Source of the DNA: Enterobacter sp. Ag1
GTDB taxonomy: Bacteria > Pseudomonadota > Gammaproteobacteria > Enterobacterales > Enterobacteriaceae
Direction: 5' to 3'
Assembly (NCBI GenBank): GCA_000277545.1
Contig: AKXM01000017.1
Span: forward strand, 1-47,501
Length of the DNA stretch: 47,501 nt
This document shows, in pieces, positions 1-9,094 of this stretch. A program made the position numbers and the translations under genes. A model generated the notes under the pieces. It saw only the letters and a list, made by a program, of their open reading frames with translations, made no database searches and had not been told where the DNA came from. Position 1 is the stretch's first letter, and each line of letters starts with the position of its first letter.

Positions 1-182
1 GCACGTGAACGGTCAGCAAGACCGGCAGTGCCGTCCTGTAACCAGCGACGAAGCCACTTGTAGCCAGTGGCAGGAGAAATGCCATAGCGACGGCACAGAA
101 GACTAATGTTCGCCCCGTCCTGCGAGGCGAGCAGAACAAACTCAGAACGTAATGACATGGTATCTCTCGCATCCCACGGCAT
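1..182 (-). CDS. IS481-family transposase, N-terminal fragment (continues outside the window)
   Basis: Reading the minus strand from an ATG at 182 gives a protein beginning MPWDARDTMSLRSEF, followed by a helix-turn-helix (about residues 17-45, with ISPATGYKWLRRW as the recognition-helix region). This is the DNA-binding head of IS481-type transposases, which carry a downstream DDE integrase core not visible here. A GGAG sits 6 bases before the ATG at 182 and decides the start; another ATG in frame at 194 lacks such a site. Sixty codons are visible before the window edge, with no frameshift or stop. The transposase would bind the ends at 221-271 and catalyse movement of the element. Confidence 0.75.
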   Translation of the reverse strand, partial: MPWDARDTMSLRSEFVLLASQDGANISLLCRRYGISPATGYKWLRRWLQDGTAGLADRSR

Positions 183-271
183 AAGCGGCTCCATAAACGG
201 GTTCTTATGCCTTAGTTGTAAGTGTCTACCATGTCCCCGAACAAGTGTTCACGATGTCCCCGGACCGTACA
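1..271 (-). mobile_element. IS481-family insertion sequence, one end, cut by the window edge
   Basis: The left 271 bases are the transposase-proximal end of an insertion sequence read on the minus strand. The outer tip appears to be the TGTAC at 267-271, the terminal TGT typical of IS481-family elements. Just inside it are two near-identical 22-bp motifs (221-242 and 244-265), which would suit paired transposase-binding sites. The transposase gene starts at 182 and runs off the window. I cannot see the other end, the target duplication, or whether the element is intact. The family is assigned from the recognisable N-terminus of the transposase and the terminal sequence. Confidence 0.75.
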
Positions 272-356
272 CCCCAAAGGGGAGAGGGAACTGAAAAGAG
301 CATAAATCTGCTGTTTTCCCCCTCGCCCTTCCAGGGAGAGGGCCGGGGTGAGGGTA
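272..356. repeat. GC-rich palindromic intergenic repeat (CCCTCTCCC/GGGAGAGGG type)
   Basis: Between the IS end and the hemL stop codon is a run of CCCC..GGGGAGAGGG and CCCTCGCCCT..AGGGAGAGGG segments. The arms at 320-329 and 333-342 pair almost completely around a three-base loop. Similar blocks are scattered between genes in many enterobacterial genomes; I do not name the family because I cannot compare it. The left palindrome begins at 272 as CCCCAAAGGGGAGAGGG and has lost its expected outer CCCTCT arm exactly where the IS begins. On the minus strand the right hairpin lies just past the hemL stop and could act as its terminator, although no clear U-tract follows. Confidence 0.6.
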
Positions 357-359
357 AAA

Positions 360-1640
360 TTACAGCTTCGCAAACACGCGGCGTGCCGCGTCGATGGTCC
401 GCTGAATATCTTCTTTGCTATGCGCCACGGACATAAAGCCCGCCTCAAACGCGGACGGCGCAAGGTATACACCTTCTTCCAGCATCAGGTGGAAGAAGCG
501 CTTGAAGCGCTCTACATCGCAGGCAACCACGTCTTTATAGCTGGTGACGGTTTCGGCATCGGTGAAGAACAGGCCGAACATGCCGCCGACGTTATTCACC
601 ACCAGTGGGAGGTTTTCTGCTTTAGCCGCATTCAACAGGCCGTTAGCCAGCATTTCCGTCAGCTCGGTCAGGGTCTGATGAACGCCGGGCTGCGACACTT
701 CTGTCAGGCAGGCGAAGCCCGCCGCCATGGCGATAGGGTTCCCGGAGAGCGTGCCCGCCTGGTAAACCGGGCCCGTTGGTGCCAGCGCGTCCATGATTTC
801 GCGACGGCCACCGAAGGCGCCGACTGGCATCCCGCCGCCGATGATTTTGCCGAGGCAGGTCAGGTCTGGTTCAACATCGTAGTAAGACTGAGCGCCCGCC
901 AGCGCCACGCGGAAGCCGGTCATCACTTCATCAATAATCAGCAGTGCACCAAATTCGTCGCACAGCGCTCGCAGGCCCGGCAGGAAGTCCGCATGCGGAG
1001 GAATACAGTTCATGTTGCCCGCGACGGGTTCAACGATGATACAGGCCACGTCCTGAGGATATTGCTCAAAGGCTTCGCGCACGGAGGCCAGATCGTTATA
1101 GGTGCAGGTCAGGGTGTGCTTCGCAAAGTCAGCCGGCACGCCCGGAGAGTTTGGTTGGCCGAGCGTCAGAGCGCCGGAACCGGCTTTCACCAGCAGGCAA
1201 TCCGCGTGGCCGTGGTAGCAGCCTTCGAATTTGATGATTTTATCCCGGCCAGTGTAGCCGCGAGCGAGGCGGATAGCGCTCATGGTGGCTTCGGTGCCGG
1301 AGTTCACCATACGAACCATGTCCATGGTCGGCACCAGCTCACAAACCAGCTCCGCCATTTTCACTTCCATTTCGGTTGGCGCCCCAAAGCTCAGGCCGCG
1401 CTCAACGGCTTCAATGACCGCGTTGCGGATCGCCGGGTGGTTGTGGCCGAGCACCATTGGGCCCCATGAACCAACGTAATCGATATAGGCTTTACCGTCT
1501 GCGTCATACAGGTAAGCCCCGTCCGCACGCTCGATAAACAGAGGCACTCCGCCTACGCCAGTAAAGGCGCGTACCGGAGAGTTAACGCCGCCGGGAATGA
1601 CCTGGCGGGCTGCGGCGTACAGGTTTTCAGACTTACTCAT
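360..1640 (-). CDS. hemL: Glutamate-1-semialdehyde 2,1-aminomutase
   Basis: HemL is a cytoplasmic, pyridoxal-phosphate enzyme that converts glutamate-1-semialdehyde to 5-aminolevulinate, the committed precursor of haem and other tetrapyrroles in the C5 pathway. The 426 residues match the usual length. Family signatures are [16 protein letters not shown] (about 121-136), the [10 protein letters not shown] segment near 245 and the cofactor-lysine region [17 protein letters not shown] near residue 265. An AGGAG lies upstream of the ATG at 1640. It is divergent from clcA; a possible -10 (TAGAAT, minus strand 1685-1680) lies in the gap without a strong -35. In E. coli hemL follows fhuB; here the downstream side is occupied by repeats and an IS element. 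Confidence 0.97.
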   Translation of the reverse strand: MSKSENLYAAARQVIPGGVNSPVRAFTGVGGVPLFIERADGAYLYDADGKAYIDYVGSWGPMVLGHNHPAIRNAVIEAVERGLSFGAPTEMEVKMAELVCELVPTMDMVRMVNSGTEATMSAIRLARGYTGRDKIIKFEGCYHGHADCLLVKAGSGALTLGQPNSPGVPADFAKHTLTCTYNDLASVREAFEQYPQDVACIIVEPVAGNMNCIPPHADFLPGLRALCDEFGALLIIDEVMTGFRVALAGAQSYYDVEPDLTCLGKIIGGGMPVGAFGGRREIMDALAPTGPVYQAGTLSGNPIAMAAGFACLTEVSQPGVHQTLTELTEMLANGLLNAAKAENLPLVVNNVGGMFGLFFTDAETVTSYKDVVACDVERFKRFFHLMLEEGVYLAPSAFEAGFMSVAHSKEDIQRTIDAARRVFAKL

Positions 1641-1817
1641 GAATCGGCTCCTGATTCGTGGAAATGGTGACAGCGGGCTATTCTATGTGAAACCTGCCTC
1701 GCGTTGAAATATTTGCCCAAATCAAACGTTACGGTTTATTAGCTAATTTAATAAGACGAAGGTCTTTTCTGTGGGTAAAATGCCCGCCTTATTTGTATGA
1801 CTAACCGGTTCGGAACC

Positions 1818-3239
1818 ATGAATTTAGCTCATAACTCTCTCGATCAGGCGCAAAGCGTCCAACAGCGTCGCGGAGCGATTCTGCGTCGTCTGATTGGCCA
1901 GGATAAAATGCCGCTAATGATTTTGCTGATGGCCGCGGTGGTTGGCACGCTAGCGGGCCTGGTCGGCGTGGCGTTTGAGAAGTCGGTTAACTGGGTGCTT
2001 CAGCACCGTATCGGTATGCTGGCGCAGGTCGCGGACAGCGCCTGGCTGGTGTGGCCGCTGGCGTTTATCAGCTCGGCGCTGCTGGCGATGGTCGGCTATT
2101 TTCTGGTGCGTCGTTTCGCGCCTGAAGCCGGTGGGTCGGGCATTCCTGAAATCGAAGGGGCACTGGAGGATTTGCGGCCGGTGCGCTGGTGGAGCGTGAT
2201 CCCGGTGAAATTCATCGGCGGGATGGGCACGCTCGGCGCGGGAATGGTGCTGGGGCGTGAAGGGCCGACCGTACAGCTTGGCGGTAACATCGGGCGTATG
2301 GTGACGGACATTTTCCGCATGAAAAGTGCGGAAGCTCGTCATTCGCTGCTGGCAACTGGCGCTGCTGCCGGGCTGTCTGCGGCATTTAATGCGCCGCTGG
2401 CCGGGATCCTGTTTATCATCGAAGAGATGCGTACCCAGTTCCGCTATAACCTGATTTCGATAAAAGCGGTGTTTATCGGCGTGATTATGTCGAGCATCGT
2501 GTTTCGGATCTTTAATACCGAAACCACGGTGATTCAGGTGGGCAAACTTGCGGATGCGCCGGTCAACACGCTCTGGCTGTATCTGATCCTCGGCATGATT
2601 TTTGGCATTGTCGGCGTGGTGTTTAACCGGCTGGTGATCGGCGCTCAGGATATGTTCCAGCGCATTCACGGCGGCAACATTAAGAAGTGGGTGCTGATCG
2701 GCGGGCTTATTGGCGGGCTTTGCGGTGTGCTGGGGCTTATTCAGCAGGCGGCGTCCGGCGGCGGGTTTAGCCTTATCCCGATTGCGGCCGTGGGGAATTA
2801 CACCATCGGCATGCTGCTGTTCCTGTTCATCGCTCGGGTCATCACCACTTTACTCTGTTTCTCCTCCGGTGCACCGGGCGGTATTTTTGCCCCGATGCTG
2901 GCGCTGGGCACGCTGCTTGGCACCGCGTTTGGCACGGCTTGTGCCGCCTGGTTCCCCGCGTATCATCTTGATATGGGCACCTTTGCGATTGCCGGAATGG
3001 GAGCGTTACTCGCCGCCTCACTGCGTGCACCGCTCACCGCTATCGTGCTGGTGCTTGAGATGACGGATAATTACCAGCTCATTCTGCCAATGATTATCAC
3101 CTGTCTTGGGGCGACACTGTTGGCACAATTTTTGGGCGGGAAACCGCTATACTCGGTGATTCTGGCAAGAACTCTGGCAAAACAAGAAGCTGAGAAAGCG
3201 CGTGCGGGCGAGCAGGCTTCCGCCGGGCAGAATACTTGA
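1818..3239 (+). CDS. clcA: H(+)/Cl(-) exchange transporter ClcA
   Basis: This inner-membrane CLC antiporter exchanges two chloride ions for one proton and supports survival in extreme acid. It shows the selectivity-filter motifs GSGIPEIEG and GREGPTV, with the gating glutamate at residue 148, the internal proton-path glutamate at 203 (FIIEEMR), and the chloride-coordinating tyrosine at 445 (KPLYS). The start at 1818 gives 473 residues, the E. coli length, and the N-terminal residues then align without gaps. An ATG at 1797 in the same frame would add seven residues and lacks a clear ribosome-binding site. The gene is divergent from hemL and its stop overlaps the erpA promoter. Confidence 0.96.
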   Translation: MNLAHNSLDQAQSVQQRRGAILRRLIGQDKMPLMILLMAAVVGTLAGLVGVAFEKSVNWVLQHRIGMLAQVADSAWLVWPLAFISSALLAMVGYFLVRRFAPEAGGSGIPEIEGALEDLRPVRWWSVIPVKFIGGMGTLGAGMVLGREGPTVQLGGNIGRMVTDIFRMKSAEARHSLLATGAAAGLSAAFNAPLAGILFIIEEMRTQFRYNLISIKAVFIGVIMSSIVFRIFNTETTVIQVGKLADAPVNTLWLYLILGMIFGIVGVVFNRLVIGAQDMFQRIHGGNIKKWVLIGGLIGGLCGVLGLIQQAASGGGFSLIPIAAVGNYTIGMLLFLFIARVITTLLCFSSGAPGGIFAPMLALGTLLGTAFGTACAAWFPAYHLDMGTFAIAGMGALLAASLRAPLTAIVLVLEMTDNYQLILPMIITCLGATLLAQFLGGKPLYSVILARTLAKQEAEKARAGEQASAGQNT

Positions 3240-3264
3240 ACGAATTACTCGGGTATTAGATAAT
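3236..3264 (+). promoter_or_regulatory. Candidate erpA promoter with overlapping dyad
   Basis: TTGAAC (3236-3241), a 17-bp spacer and GATAAT (3259-3264) form a good sigma-70 promoter that overlaps the clcA stop codon. An inverted pair AATAC (3231-3235) and GTATT (3252-3256) straddles the -35 and spacer and could be an operator. E. coli erpA is known to be under IscR control; whether this dyad is the IscR site is inference. Confidence 0.5.
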
Positions 3265-3319
3265 GCCGCAAAAGTGCGGGTTGTTTTCTGCCCGACTTGT
3301 TAATTGTTGGGAGCAAAAA

Positions 3320-3667
3320 ATGAGTGATGACGTAGTAGCGCTGCCGCTGCAGTTTACCGAAGCCGCAGCCAATAAAGTGAAAAGTCTGATTGCAGACGAA
3401 GAGAACCCGAATCTGAAACTTCGCGTCTATATCACCGGTGGTGGTTGCAGCGGCTTCCAGTATGGCTTTACCTTTGACGACCAGATCAACGACGGCGATA
3501 TGACCATAGAGAAGCAGGGCGTTGCCCTGGTTGTGGATCCAATGAGCCTGCAATACCTGGTCGGTGGCGCGGTGGATTACAGCGAAGGCCTGGAAGGCTC
3601 CCGCTTCGTGGTGACTAACCCGAACGCGAAAAGCACCTGCGGGTGTGGTTCCTCCTTCAGCATCTGA
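3320..3667 (+). CDS. erpA: Iron-sulfur cluster insertion protein ErpA (A-type carrier)
   Basis: ErpA is a cytoplasmic A-type carrier that receives Fe-S clusters from the Isc/Suf machineries and delivers them to targets such as the isoprenoid enzymes IspG/IspH and respiratory enzymes. The 115 residues carry the three cluster-binding cysteines: one in [11 protein letters not shown] and two in the C-terminal CGCGSSFSI. The start at 3320 follows a GGGAG and begins [10 protein letters not shown], one residue longer than E. coli. In-frame upstream codons (from 3263) are ignored because this start matches the family. The gene stands alone, with its own promoter at the clcA end and a terminator shared with the convergent yadS. 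Confidence 0.97.
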   Translation: MSDDVVALPLQFTEAAANKVKSLIADEENPNLKLRVYITGGGCSGFQYGFTFDDQINDGDMTIEKQGVALVVDPMSLQYLVGGAVDYSEGLEGSRFVVTNPNAKSTCGCGSSFSI

Positions 3668-3683
3668 TAAGTTGCTGAAATAA

Positions 3684-3713
3684 AAAAGCCGCGTATCAAA
3701 CGCGGCTTTTTTT
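3684..3713. terminator. Bidirectional terminator between erpA and yadS
   Basis: AAAAGCCGCG and CGCGGCTTTT form a stem around a seven-base loop, with a T-run on one side and an A-run on the other, so it can stop transcription from both convergent genes. Confidence 0.9.
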
Positions 3714-3717
3714 ATCG

Positions 3718-4338
3718 CTATTGTCGGTCATTTAGCGCAAAGGTCGGCAGTTTAAGGTGCCAGTAGATGGCCGCCAGGCGAATCGCCAGCGTGACCACCA
3801 TACCAATCATACTGGCCTGCTCCAGCGGGACGTTAAAGGTGTGGTAAGCCGTGGCGTGGACGATACCGCCAATAATACAGGCGGTGGCATAAATCTCGGT
3901 GCGCAGAATCATCGGGACTTCACGAGCCAATACGTCGCGGATGATCCCGCCGCCTACGCCAGTGATTACGCCCATGCAGATTGCAACCAGCGGGCTGGCA
4001 TGGGCCAGAAACGCTTTATTGACGCCGATGCCAACAAACACGGCCAGGCCGACGGCATCCAGCACGGGAAGTACCCACTTAGGCAGGCGTCGCGGCTGGC
4101 GAACCAGGACGATCGTCAGCATACAGGTCACCATGGCGACGACAAGGTCCGTGGGATCTTTCACCCAGAATACCGGGCCGTTGGCTAACGCCATATCGCG
4201 GATGGTTCCCCCGCCTACCGCGGTAACTACCCCAAGCACCAGCACGCCAAAGGGATCCATCCGCAGCTTTCCGGCCAACAAAACGCCGGAAATAGCGAAC
4301 ACGGCGGTACCGACAATATCCAGCCAATAGACCAGCAT
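3718..4338 (-). CDS. yadS: TRIC-family inner-membrane cation channel protein YadS
   Basis: This 206-residue hydrophobic protein has about seven membrane spans in two repeated halves, each with a glycine-rich signature (GGGTIRDMALAN near 43-54 and GVGGGIIRDVLA near 127-138). These are the hallmarks of bacterial TRIC (trimeric intracellular cation channel) proteins, formerly UPF0126. Its physiological role in enterobacteria is not settled. The start at 4338 has a GAGGG upstream. It is the last gene of a mtnN-btuF-yadS transcription unit: btuF ends only 22 bases before it. Confidence 0.93.
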   Translation of the reverse strand: MLVYWLDIVGTAVFAISGVLLAGKLRMDPFGVLVLGVVTAVGGGTIRDMALANGPVFWVKDPTDLVVAMVTCMLTIVLVRQPRRLPKWVLPVLDAVGLAVFVGIGVNKAFLAHASPLVAICMGVITGVGGGIIRDVLAREVPMILRTEIYATACIIGGIVHATAYHTFNVPLEQASMIGMVVTLAIRLAAIYWHLKLPTFALNDRQ

Positions 4339-4360
4339 TTATGACCCTCAGAGCATGACG

Positions 4361-5161
4361 TTAAGCTTTCGCCAGCTCTTCACAGAGCTGTTTTGCGGCG
4401 AGGATAATACGCGGGCCGGAACGAGTAAACCAGTCATCATTCACGGCAATAACCGGAACTTTCAACTGATTACTCCAGAACTGCTGCACCGACGGAATAT
4501 TGCTCGCATCGCCCGAGATAATAATAGCCTGCGGCTGGCGCGTCAGAACCTGCTCGCGACTGACCTGCGGCCAGGGAACCCGGCTGTCAGCGAAAATATT
4601 GCGTCCACCGCAAAGCTCAACGACTTCGTTCTGAATGGAATCTTTGCTGGTGGTAAACAGCGGCTGCTGGCTGAACTGCAGGAACACTTTTTTGCTTTGG
4701 GTATGGCTGTAGCGAGTTTTTAGCTCTGCAAACTGCCGGGATAGCGTCTCTGCGGCTTTGATTGCCTTTTCTGGTGTTGGACTGAGCGGGGCTAGCTGAC
4801 GCAGCGCGGCCTCAACGTCGGCAACGCTTTTAGGATCCAGCCAGATGACCTTAATGCCCAGCGAAACCAGTTGGTTTACCTGCCTGTCCGGGTTACCACC
4901 TCGCCAGGCGAGGACTGCGTCCGGTTTCAGGGCAACGATGCGCTCGAAGTTCACGCCCTGCCAGTTGGCTAACTGTTCAATCTGCTTTGCCTGCGGCGGG
5001 TAATCAGAGTAAGCGCTCACCGCAATAGGGGTGATACCGGCGGCGAAGGCCAGTTCTGTATTAGCGGGAGAGAGGGAGATGACCCGAGGCGCCGCAAACA
5101 GCAGCGCCGGGAGGCAAAGGAGCAGGGCGGTCGCCCCGCGCCAAAGGATGAGCTTAGCCAC
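4361..5161 (-). CDS. btuF: Vitamin B12 periplasmic binding protein BtuF
   Basis: BtuF captures cobalamin in the periplasm and hands it to the BtuCD ABC importer. The 266-residue length equals that of E. coli BtuF. It has a Sec signal peptide (hydrophobic stretch about residues 8-22, likely cleavage after LLFA before APRVISLSP) and the type III binding-protein fold signatures [12 protein letters not shown] and [21 protein letters not shown]. Its start overlaps the last 8 bases of mtnN, so the two are translationally coupled. The transporter genes btuC and btuD are not in the window. Confidence 0.96.
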   Translation of the reverse strand: MAKLILWRGATALLLCLPALLFAAPRVISLSPANTELAFAAGITPIAVSAYSDYPPQAKQIEQLANWQGVNFERIVALKPDAVLAWRGGNPDRQVNQLVSLGIKVIWLDPKSVADVEAALRQLAPLSPTPEKAIKAAETLSRQFAELKTRYSHTQSKKVFLQFSQQPLFTTSKDSIQNEVVELCGGRNIFADSRVPWPQVSREQVLTRQPQAIIISGDASNIPSVQQFWSNQLKVPVIAVNDDWFTRSGPRIILAAKQLCEELAKA

Positions 5162-5852
5162 GAGCCAGGTGCTGAACCAGTTTTTCCACCATCAGGGTGG
5201 ATTGCTTGGCGGCGACGGCCAGGAATTCTTCGAAGCTCAGGTGGGACTGCTGATCGGCCACGTCGGAGATGGCGCGTACAACCACAAACGGCGTGTTGAA
5301 GTTATGGCAAACGTGGCCGATGGCCGTCGCTTCCATTTCTACCGCCACGGCCTGCGGGAAGTTGTGGCGAATTTTTGCCAGCGCCACTGAGCCGTTAATA
5401 AACGCATCGCCGCTGACGATCAGGCCGCGAACCGCGTGCAGATCCAGCTCTTTAATGCAGGTTTCTGCTGCCTCAATAAGCTTTTTATCGGCAATGAAAG
5501 CTGCCGGGCAGCCCGCCATCTGGCCATATTCGTAACCGAAAGCAGTGACGTCAGCATCGTGATAACGCACTTCTTCAGATACCACGATATCACCCACTTT
5601 CAGCGTCGGCGCCAGGCCACCTGCGGAACCGGTGTTGATGATCACGTCTGGCTTGCAGTGTTCCAGCAGCAGCGTAGCACCCATGGCCGCAGAAACTTTG
5701 CCGATGCCGGACTTCAGCAGCGCGACTTCAACGCCGTTCAGCGTCCCGGTATAAATTTCGCAACCGGCGATGCTCAGAGTGTGACGGTTTTCGATTTTGT
5801 CACGCAGCAGCGTAACTTCTTCTTCCATTGCACCAATAATGCCTGCTTTCAT
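5154..5852 (-). CDS. mtnN: 5'-Methylthioadenosine/S-adenosylhomocysteine nucleosidase
   Basis: MtnN (Pfs) hydrolyses 5'-methylthioadenosine, S-adenosylhomocysteine and 5'-deoxyadenosine to adenine plus the sugar. It clears inhibitory by-products of SAM metabolism and makes the precursor of autoinducer 2. The start at 5852 ([13 protein letters not shown]) gives 232 residues as in E. coli; the reading frame stays open upstream to 6140 but that part lies over the divergent dgt gene. The catalytic glutamate lies in the N-terminal GAMEEE motif (E12), and SGDAFI, VEMEATA and RAISDVAD form the purine/ribose pocket with the catalytic aspartate. It heads the operon with btuF and yadS and is divergent from dgt. 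Confidence 0.97.
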   Translation of the reverse strand: MKAGIIGAMEEEVTLLRDKIENRHTLSIAGCEIYTGTLNGVEVALLKSGIGKVSAAMGATLLLEHCKPDVIINTGSAGGLAPTLKVGDIVVSEEVRYHDADVTAFGYEYGQMAGCPAAFIADKKLIEAAETCIKELDLHAVRGLIVSGDAFINGSVALAKIRHNFPQAVAVEMEATAIGHVCHNFNTPFVVVRAISDVADQQSHLSFEEFLAVAAKQSTLMVEKLVQHLARG

Positions 5853-5946
5853 AGAGATACTCGCTAATGTGGTGGAACATGACTCAATTTTCGGGGCATA
5901 GTCTATCATGGCATACAGTCTCCTTATCAACGGAACAGGAGTGGGC

Positions 5947-7461
5947 ATGAGCGAAATAGACTTCCGCAAAAAAATTAACTGGCACCGACGCTTCCGCTCG
6001 CCCGAAGGAGAGAAGAGCGAACTTGAGATCCTGCGTATCTTCGAAAGCGATCGCGGCAGGATCATTAATTCTCCCGCAATTCGCCGTCTGCAGCAGAAAA
6101 CGCAGGTCTTCCCGCTGGAGCGTAATGCTGCCGTGCGCACCCGTCTTACCCATTCGCTGGAGGTGCAGCAGGTCGGGCGCTACATTGCCAAAGAGATCCT
6201 TAGCCGCCTGAAAGAGCAGAAGGCGCTGGAGAAATATGGGCTGGATGAGCTAACTGGCCCGTTTGAAAGCATAGTGGAAATGGCCTGCCTGATGCATGAC
6301 ATCGGCAATCCGCCGTTCGGGCATTTTGGCGAGTCGGCGATTAACGACTGGTTCCGCCAGCGTCTGCAGCCGAAAGACAGCGGCGGGCAGCCACGCAGTG
6401 ACGATCGCTGCAAGGTGGATGTGCTCCGGCTGCGCGAAGGCGAAGAGGGATTAAATACGTTACGCAGCAAAGTTCGCCAGGACTTGTGCCATTTTGAAGG
6501 GAATGCGCAAGGCATCCGGCTGGTGCACAGCCTGCTGCGGATGAACCTGACCTGGGCGCAGGTCGGCTGCATTCTCAAATACACCCGCCCGGCCTGGTTT
6601 GCCCAAAAGCCGCCAGCAAGCCACGCTTATTTGATGAAGAAGCCGGGCTTTTATTTGTCGGAAGAAGGATACATCGAGCGCCTGCGCAAAGAGTTGAACC
6701 TGGGCGAGTACAGCCGTTTTCCGCTAACCTGGATCATGGAGGCAGCGGACGATATTTCTTACTGCGTGGCGGATCTCGAAGATGCCGTTGAGAAACGTAT
6801 TTTCAGCGTCGAGCAGCTTTATCAGCATCTGAGCGAGTCCTGGGGCGAGCAGAAGAAAGGCGATCTCTTTGAGCTGGTAGTCAAAGATGCCTGGGAGAAA
6901 TCCCGCACCAACCAAATGCGCCGCAGTGCGGAAGATCAGTTCTTTATGTACCTGCGCGTCAATACGCTAAACAAACTGGCGCCGTATGCCGCCCAGCGTT
7001 TTATCGACAATTTGCCTGAGATTTATTCCGGCGAGTTCAATCATGCGCTGCTGGAGGACGACAGCCCGTATGCCCGACTGCTGGAGCTGTACAAGCAGGT
7101 GGCCGTGCGGCAGGTCTTCAGCCACCCGGATATTGAGCAACTGGAGCTGCAGGGTTATCGGGTTATCAGCGGTTTACTGGATATTTACAGTCCCTTACTC
7201 GAGCTTTCAACGGAGGACTTCACGGAGCTGGTGAGCAAGGAAAGCCTGCGTCGTCTGCCTATTGCATCAAGACTTTTCCACAAACTTTCAACTAAACATA
7301 GGCTTGCCTATGTAGAAGCGGTGAGCGCTTTGCACCCGGCAAGCCTTGATTTTTCCGTGTGGGAATACTATTTCCGTGCAAGGCTTATTCAGGATTACAT
7401 CAGTGGAATGACCGATTTATATGCTTGGGATGAGTATCGACGCCTGATGGCGGTGGAGTGA
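5947..7461 (+). CDS. dgt: Deoxyguanosinetriphosphate triphosphohydrolase
   Basis: Dgt is an HD-domain hydrolase that cleaves dGTP to deoxyguanosine and triphosphate and so tunes the dNTP pool and mutation rate. The metal-binding HD motif is seen in [18 protein letters not shown], and an upstream conserved arginine/histidine segment in [14 protein letters not shown]. The chosen start at 5947 ([13 protein letters not shown]) has an AGGAG a few bases before it and gives 504 residues, against 505 in E. coli. A longer reading from 5908 adds residues not found in the family. The gene is divergent from mtnN and followed by degP in the same direction. Confidence 0.96.
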   Translation: MSEIDFRKKINWHRRFRSPEGEKSELEILRIFESDRGRIINSPAIRRLQQKTQVFPLERNAAVRTRLTHSLEVQQVGRYIAKEILSRLKEQKALEKYGLDELTGPFESIVEMACLMHDIGNPPFGHFGESAINDWFRQRLQPKDSGGQPRSDDRCKVDVLRLREGEEGLNTLRSKVRQDLCHFEGNAQGIRLVHSLLRMNLTWAQVGCILKYTRPAWFAQKPPASHAYLMKKPGFYLSEEGYIERLRKELNLGEYSRFPLTWIMEAADDISYCVADLEDAVEKRIFSVEQLYQHLSESWGEQKKGDLFELVVKDAWEKSRTNQMRRSAEDQFFMYLRVNTLNKLAPYAAQRFIDNLPEIYSGEFNHALLEDDSPYARLLELYKQVAVRQVFSHPDIEQLELQGYRVISGLLDIYSPLLELSTEDFTELVSKESLRRLPIASRLFHKLSTKHRLAYVEAVSALHPASLDFSVWEYYFRARLIQDYISGMTDLYAWDEYRRLMAVE

Positions 7462-7524
7462 GTTTTCTCGGGAGTTTTGTAAAGATAGAGAATAAATTTT
7501 TACTTTTTCCATGCACTTAAGCGC

Positions 7525-7552
7525 TGAACTTAGCGCGTAAACTTCACTCTGA
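7525..7552 (+). promoter_or_regulatory. Sigma-E promoter of degP
   Basis: TGAACTT (7525-7531), a 16-bp spacer and TCTGA (7548-7552) fit the sigma-E (RpoE) consensus in both hexamers and spacing. The site lies about 50 bases before the degP start. E. coli degP is an established RpoE target. A GTAAA at 7479-7483 could be half of a CpxR site, but I see no well-spaced second half. Confidence 0.8.
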
Positions 7553-7603
7553 ATGGTGTACCAACACAGCAATTTTGCGTTATTTGAAAGTTGAGATGAT
7601 TCC

Positions 7604-9049
7604 ATGAAAAAAACCACGTTAGCAATGAGTGCGCTGGCTCTTAGTCTGGGTTTGGCGCTGAGTCCGATGTCTGCCTCCGCCGCTGAGACGGCCTCTTCCG
7701 CATCTGCTGCGCAGCCGCTGCCAAGCCTTGCGCCGATGCTGGAGCAGGTGATGCCTTCAGTGGTGAGTATCAACGTTGAAGGGAGCACAACGGTAAATAC
7801 TCCGCGTATGGGGCGTAATTTCCAGCAATTCTTCGGCGACAATTCCCCGTTCTGCCAGGACGGTTCGCCGTTCCAAAGCTCACCTTTCTGCCAGGGCGGT
7901 GGCGCTCAGGGCGGTGGTGGTGACGGAGGCAGCCAGCAGCAGAAATTTATGGCCCTGGGCTCTGGGGTAATTATTGATGCGGCGAAAGGCTATGTCGTGA
8001 CCAACAACCACGTGGTGGATAACGCCACCGTGATTAAAGTTCAGCTAAGCGATGGCCGTAAGTTTGACGCCAAAGTGGTGGGTAAAGACCCACGCTCCGA
8101 TATCGCGCTGATTCAGCTGCAGGATCCTAAAAATCTGACGGCGATTAAAATTGCCGACTCCGACGCGCTGCGCGTAGGTGATTACACCGTAGCCATCGGT
8201 AACCCATATGGCCTGGGCGAAACCGTGACCTCCGGTATCGTTTCTGCGCTGGGCCGTAGCGGCCTGAACGTGGAAAACTACGAAAACTTTATCCAGACCG
8301 ATGCGGCGATCAACCGCGGTAACTCCGGCGGGGCGCTGGTTAACCTGAACGGCGAGCTTATCGGTATCAACACGGCGATTCTGGCCCCGGACGGCGGCAA
8401 CATCGGTATCGGCTTTGCTATCCCGAGTAACATGGTGAAAAACCTGACCGCTCAGATGGTGCAGTACGGTCAGGTTCGTCGCGGCGAGCTGGGGATTATG
8501 GGCACTGAGCTGAACTCCGAGCTGGCGAAAGCGATGAAAGTCGACGCTCAGCGTGGCGCGTTTGTCAGCCAGGTCATGCCGAACTCTTCCGCGGCTAAAG
8601 CAGGGATCAAAGCAGGAGATGTGATCACCACGCTGAACGGCAAGGCGATCAGTAGTTTTGCCGCACTGCGCGCAGAAGTGGGTTCTATGCCAGTGGGCAG
8701 CAAAATCTCGCTGGGTCTGCTGCGTGATGGCAAGCCAGTGACGGTGAGTCTGGAGCTGCAGCAAAGCACTCAGAATCAGGTTGATGCCGCCACTATCTTC
8801 ACCGGTATTGAAGGTGCGGAGATGAGCAACCGCGGCGGTAAAGACCAGAAAGGCGTGCAGGTCACCAGCGTGAAGCCAAATACCCCGGCCGCGCGTATTG
8901 GCCTGAAAAAAGGTGACATTATCGTCGGCGTGAACCAGCAGGCGGTGAACAATATCGCTGAGCTGCGTAAAGTGATGGACAGCAAGCCGTCGGTGATGGC
9001 GCTGAGCATCCAGCGCGGTGATGCGCAGATTTACCTTCTGATGCAGTAA
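7604..9049 (+). CDS. degP: Periplasmic serine endoprotease/chaperone DegP
   Basis: DegP (HtrA) degrades or chaperones misfolded envelope proteins in the periplasm and escorts outer-membrane proteins together with Skp and BamA. A 26-residue signal peptide ends ASA before AETASS. The catalytic triad is H136 (TNNHVVDN), D166 (RSDIALIQ) and S241 (GNSGGALV) in precursor numbering. Two PDZ domains follow, roughly 285-375 and 390-475. The regulatory LA loop contains two cysteines and a glycine-rich stretch (about 95-115) slightly longer than in E. coli, accounting for much of the difference between 481 and 474 residues. GAG upstream of 7604 serves as ribosome-binding site. A terminator follows; cdaR, next in E. 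coli, is absent. Confidence 0.97.
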   Translation: MKKTTLAMSALALSLGLALSPMSASAAETASSASAAQPLPSLAPMLEQVMPSVVSINVEGSTTVNTPRMGRNFQQFFGDNSPFCQDGSPFQSSPFCQGGGAQGGGGDGGSQQQKFMALGSGVIIDAAKGYVVTNNHVVDNATVIKVQLSDGRKFDAKVVGKDPRSDIALIQLQDPKNLTAIKIADSDALRVGDYTVAIGNPYGLGETVTSGIVSALGRSGLNVENYENFIQTDAAINRGNSGGALVNLNGELIGINTAILAPDGGNIGIGFAIPSNMVKNLTAQMVQYGQVRRGELGIMGTELNSELAKAMKVDAQRGAFVSQVMPNSSAAKAGIKAGDVITTLNGKAISSFAALRAEVGSMPVGSKISLGLLRDGKPVTVSLELQQSTQNQVDAATIFTGIEGAEMSNRGGKDQKGVQVTSVKPNTPAARIGLKKGDIIVGVNQQAVNNIAELRKVMDSKPSVMALSIQRGDAQIYLLMQ

Positions 9050-9066
9050 TCTTCGTGTAGAGCTGA

Positions 9067-9094
9067 AAAGGGCCGCGTTTGCGGCCCTTTTTTT
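9067..9094. terminator. Terminator between degP and yaeH
   Basis: AAAGGGCCGC and GCGGCCCTTT pair around a four-base loop, followed by a seven-T run; the A-rich left side could also serve the convergent yaeH. Confidence 0.88.

Noticed and set aside
320-342. Repeat hairpins as a CRISPR-like array
   Set aside because: The units are palindromic, few and directly adjacent without unique spacers; no cas genes are near.
348-1469. A 373-codon open frame on the plus strand over hemL
   Set aside because: It is the shadow of hemL on the other strand, rich in His/Arg/Gln and without family features.
1797-1817. Upstream ATG as the clcA start
   Set aside because: It adds seven residues absent from E. 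coli ClcA and lacks a ribosome-binding site; the ATG at 1818 gives an exact length match.
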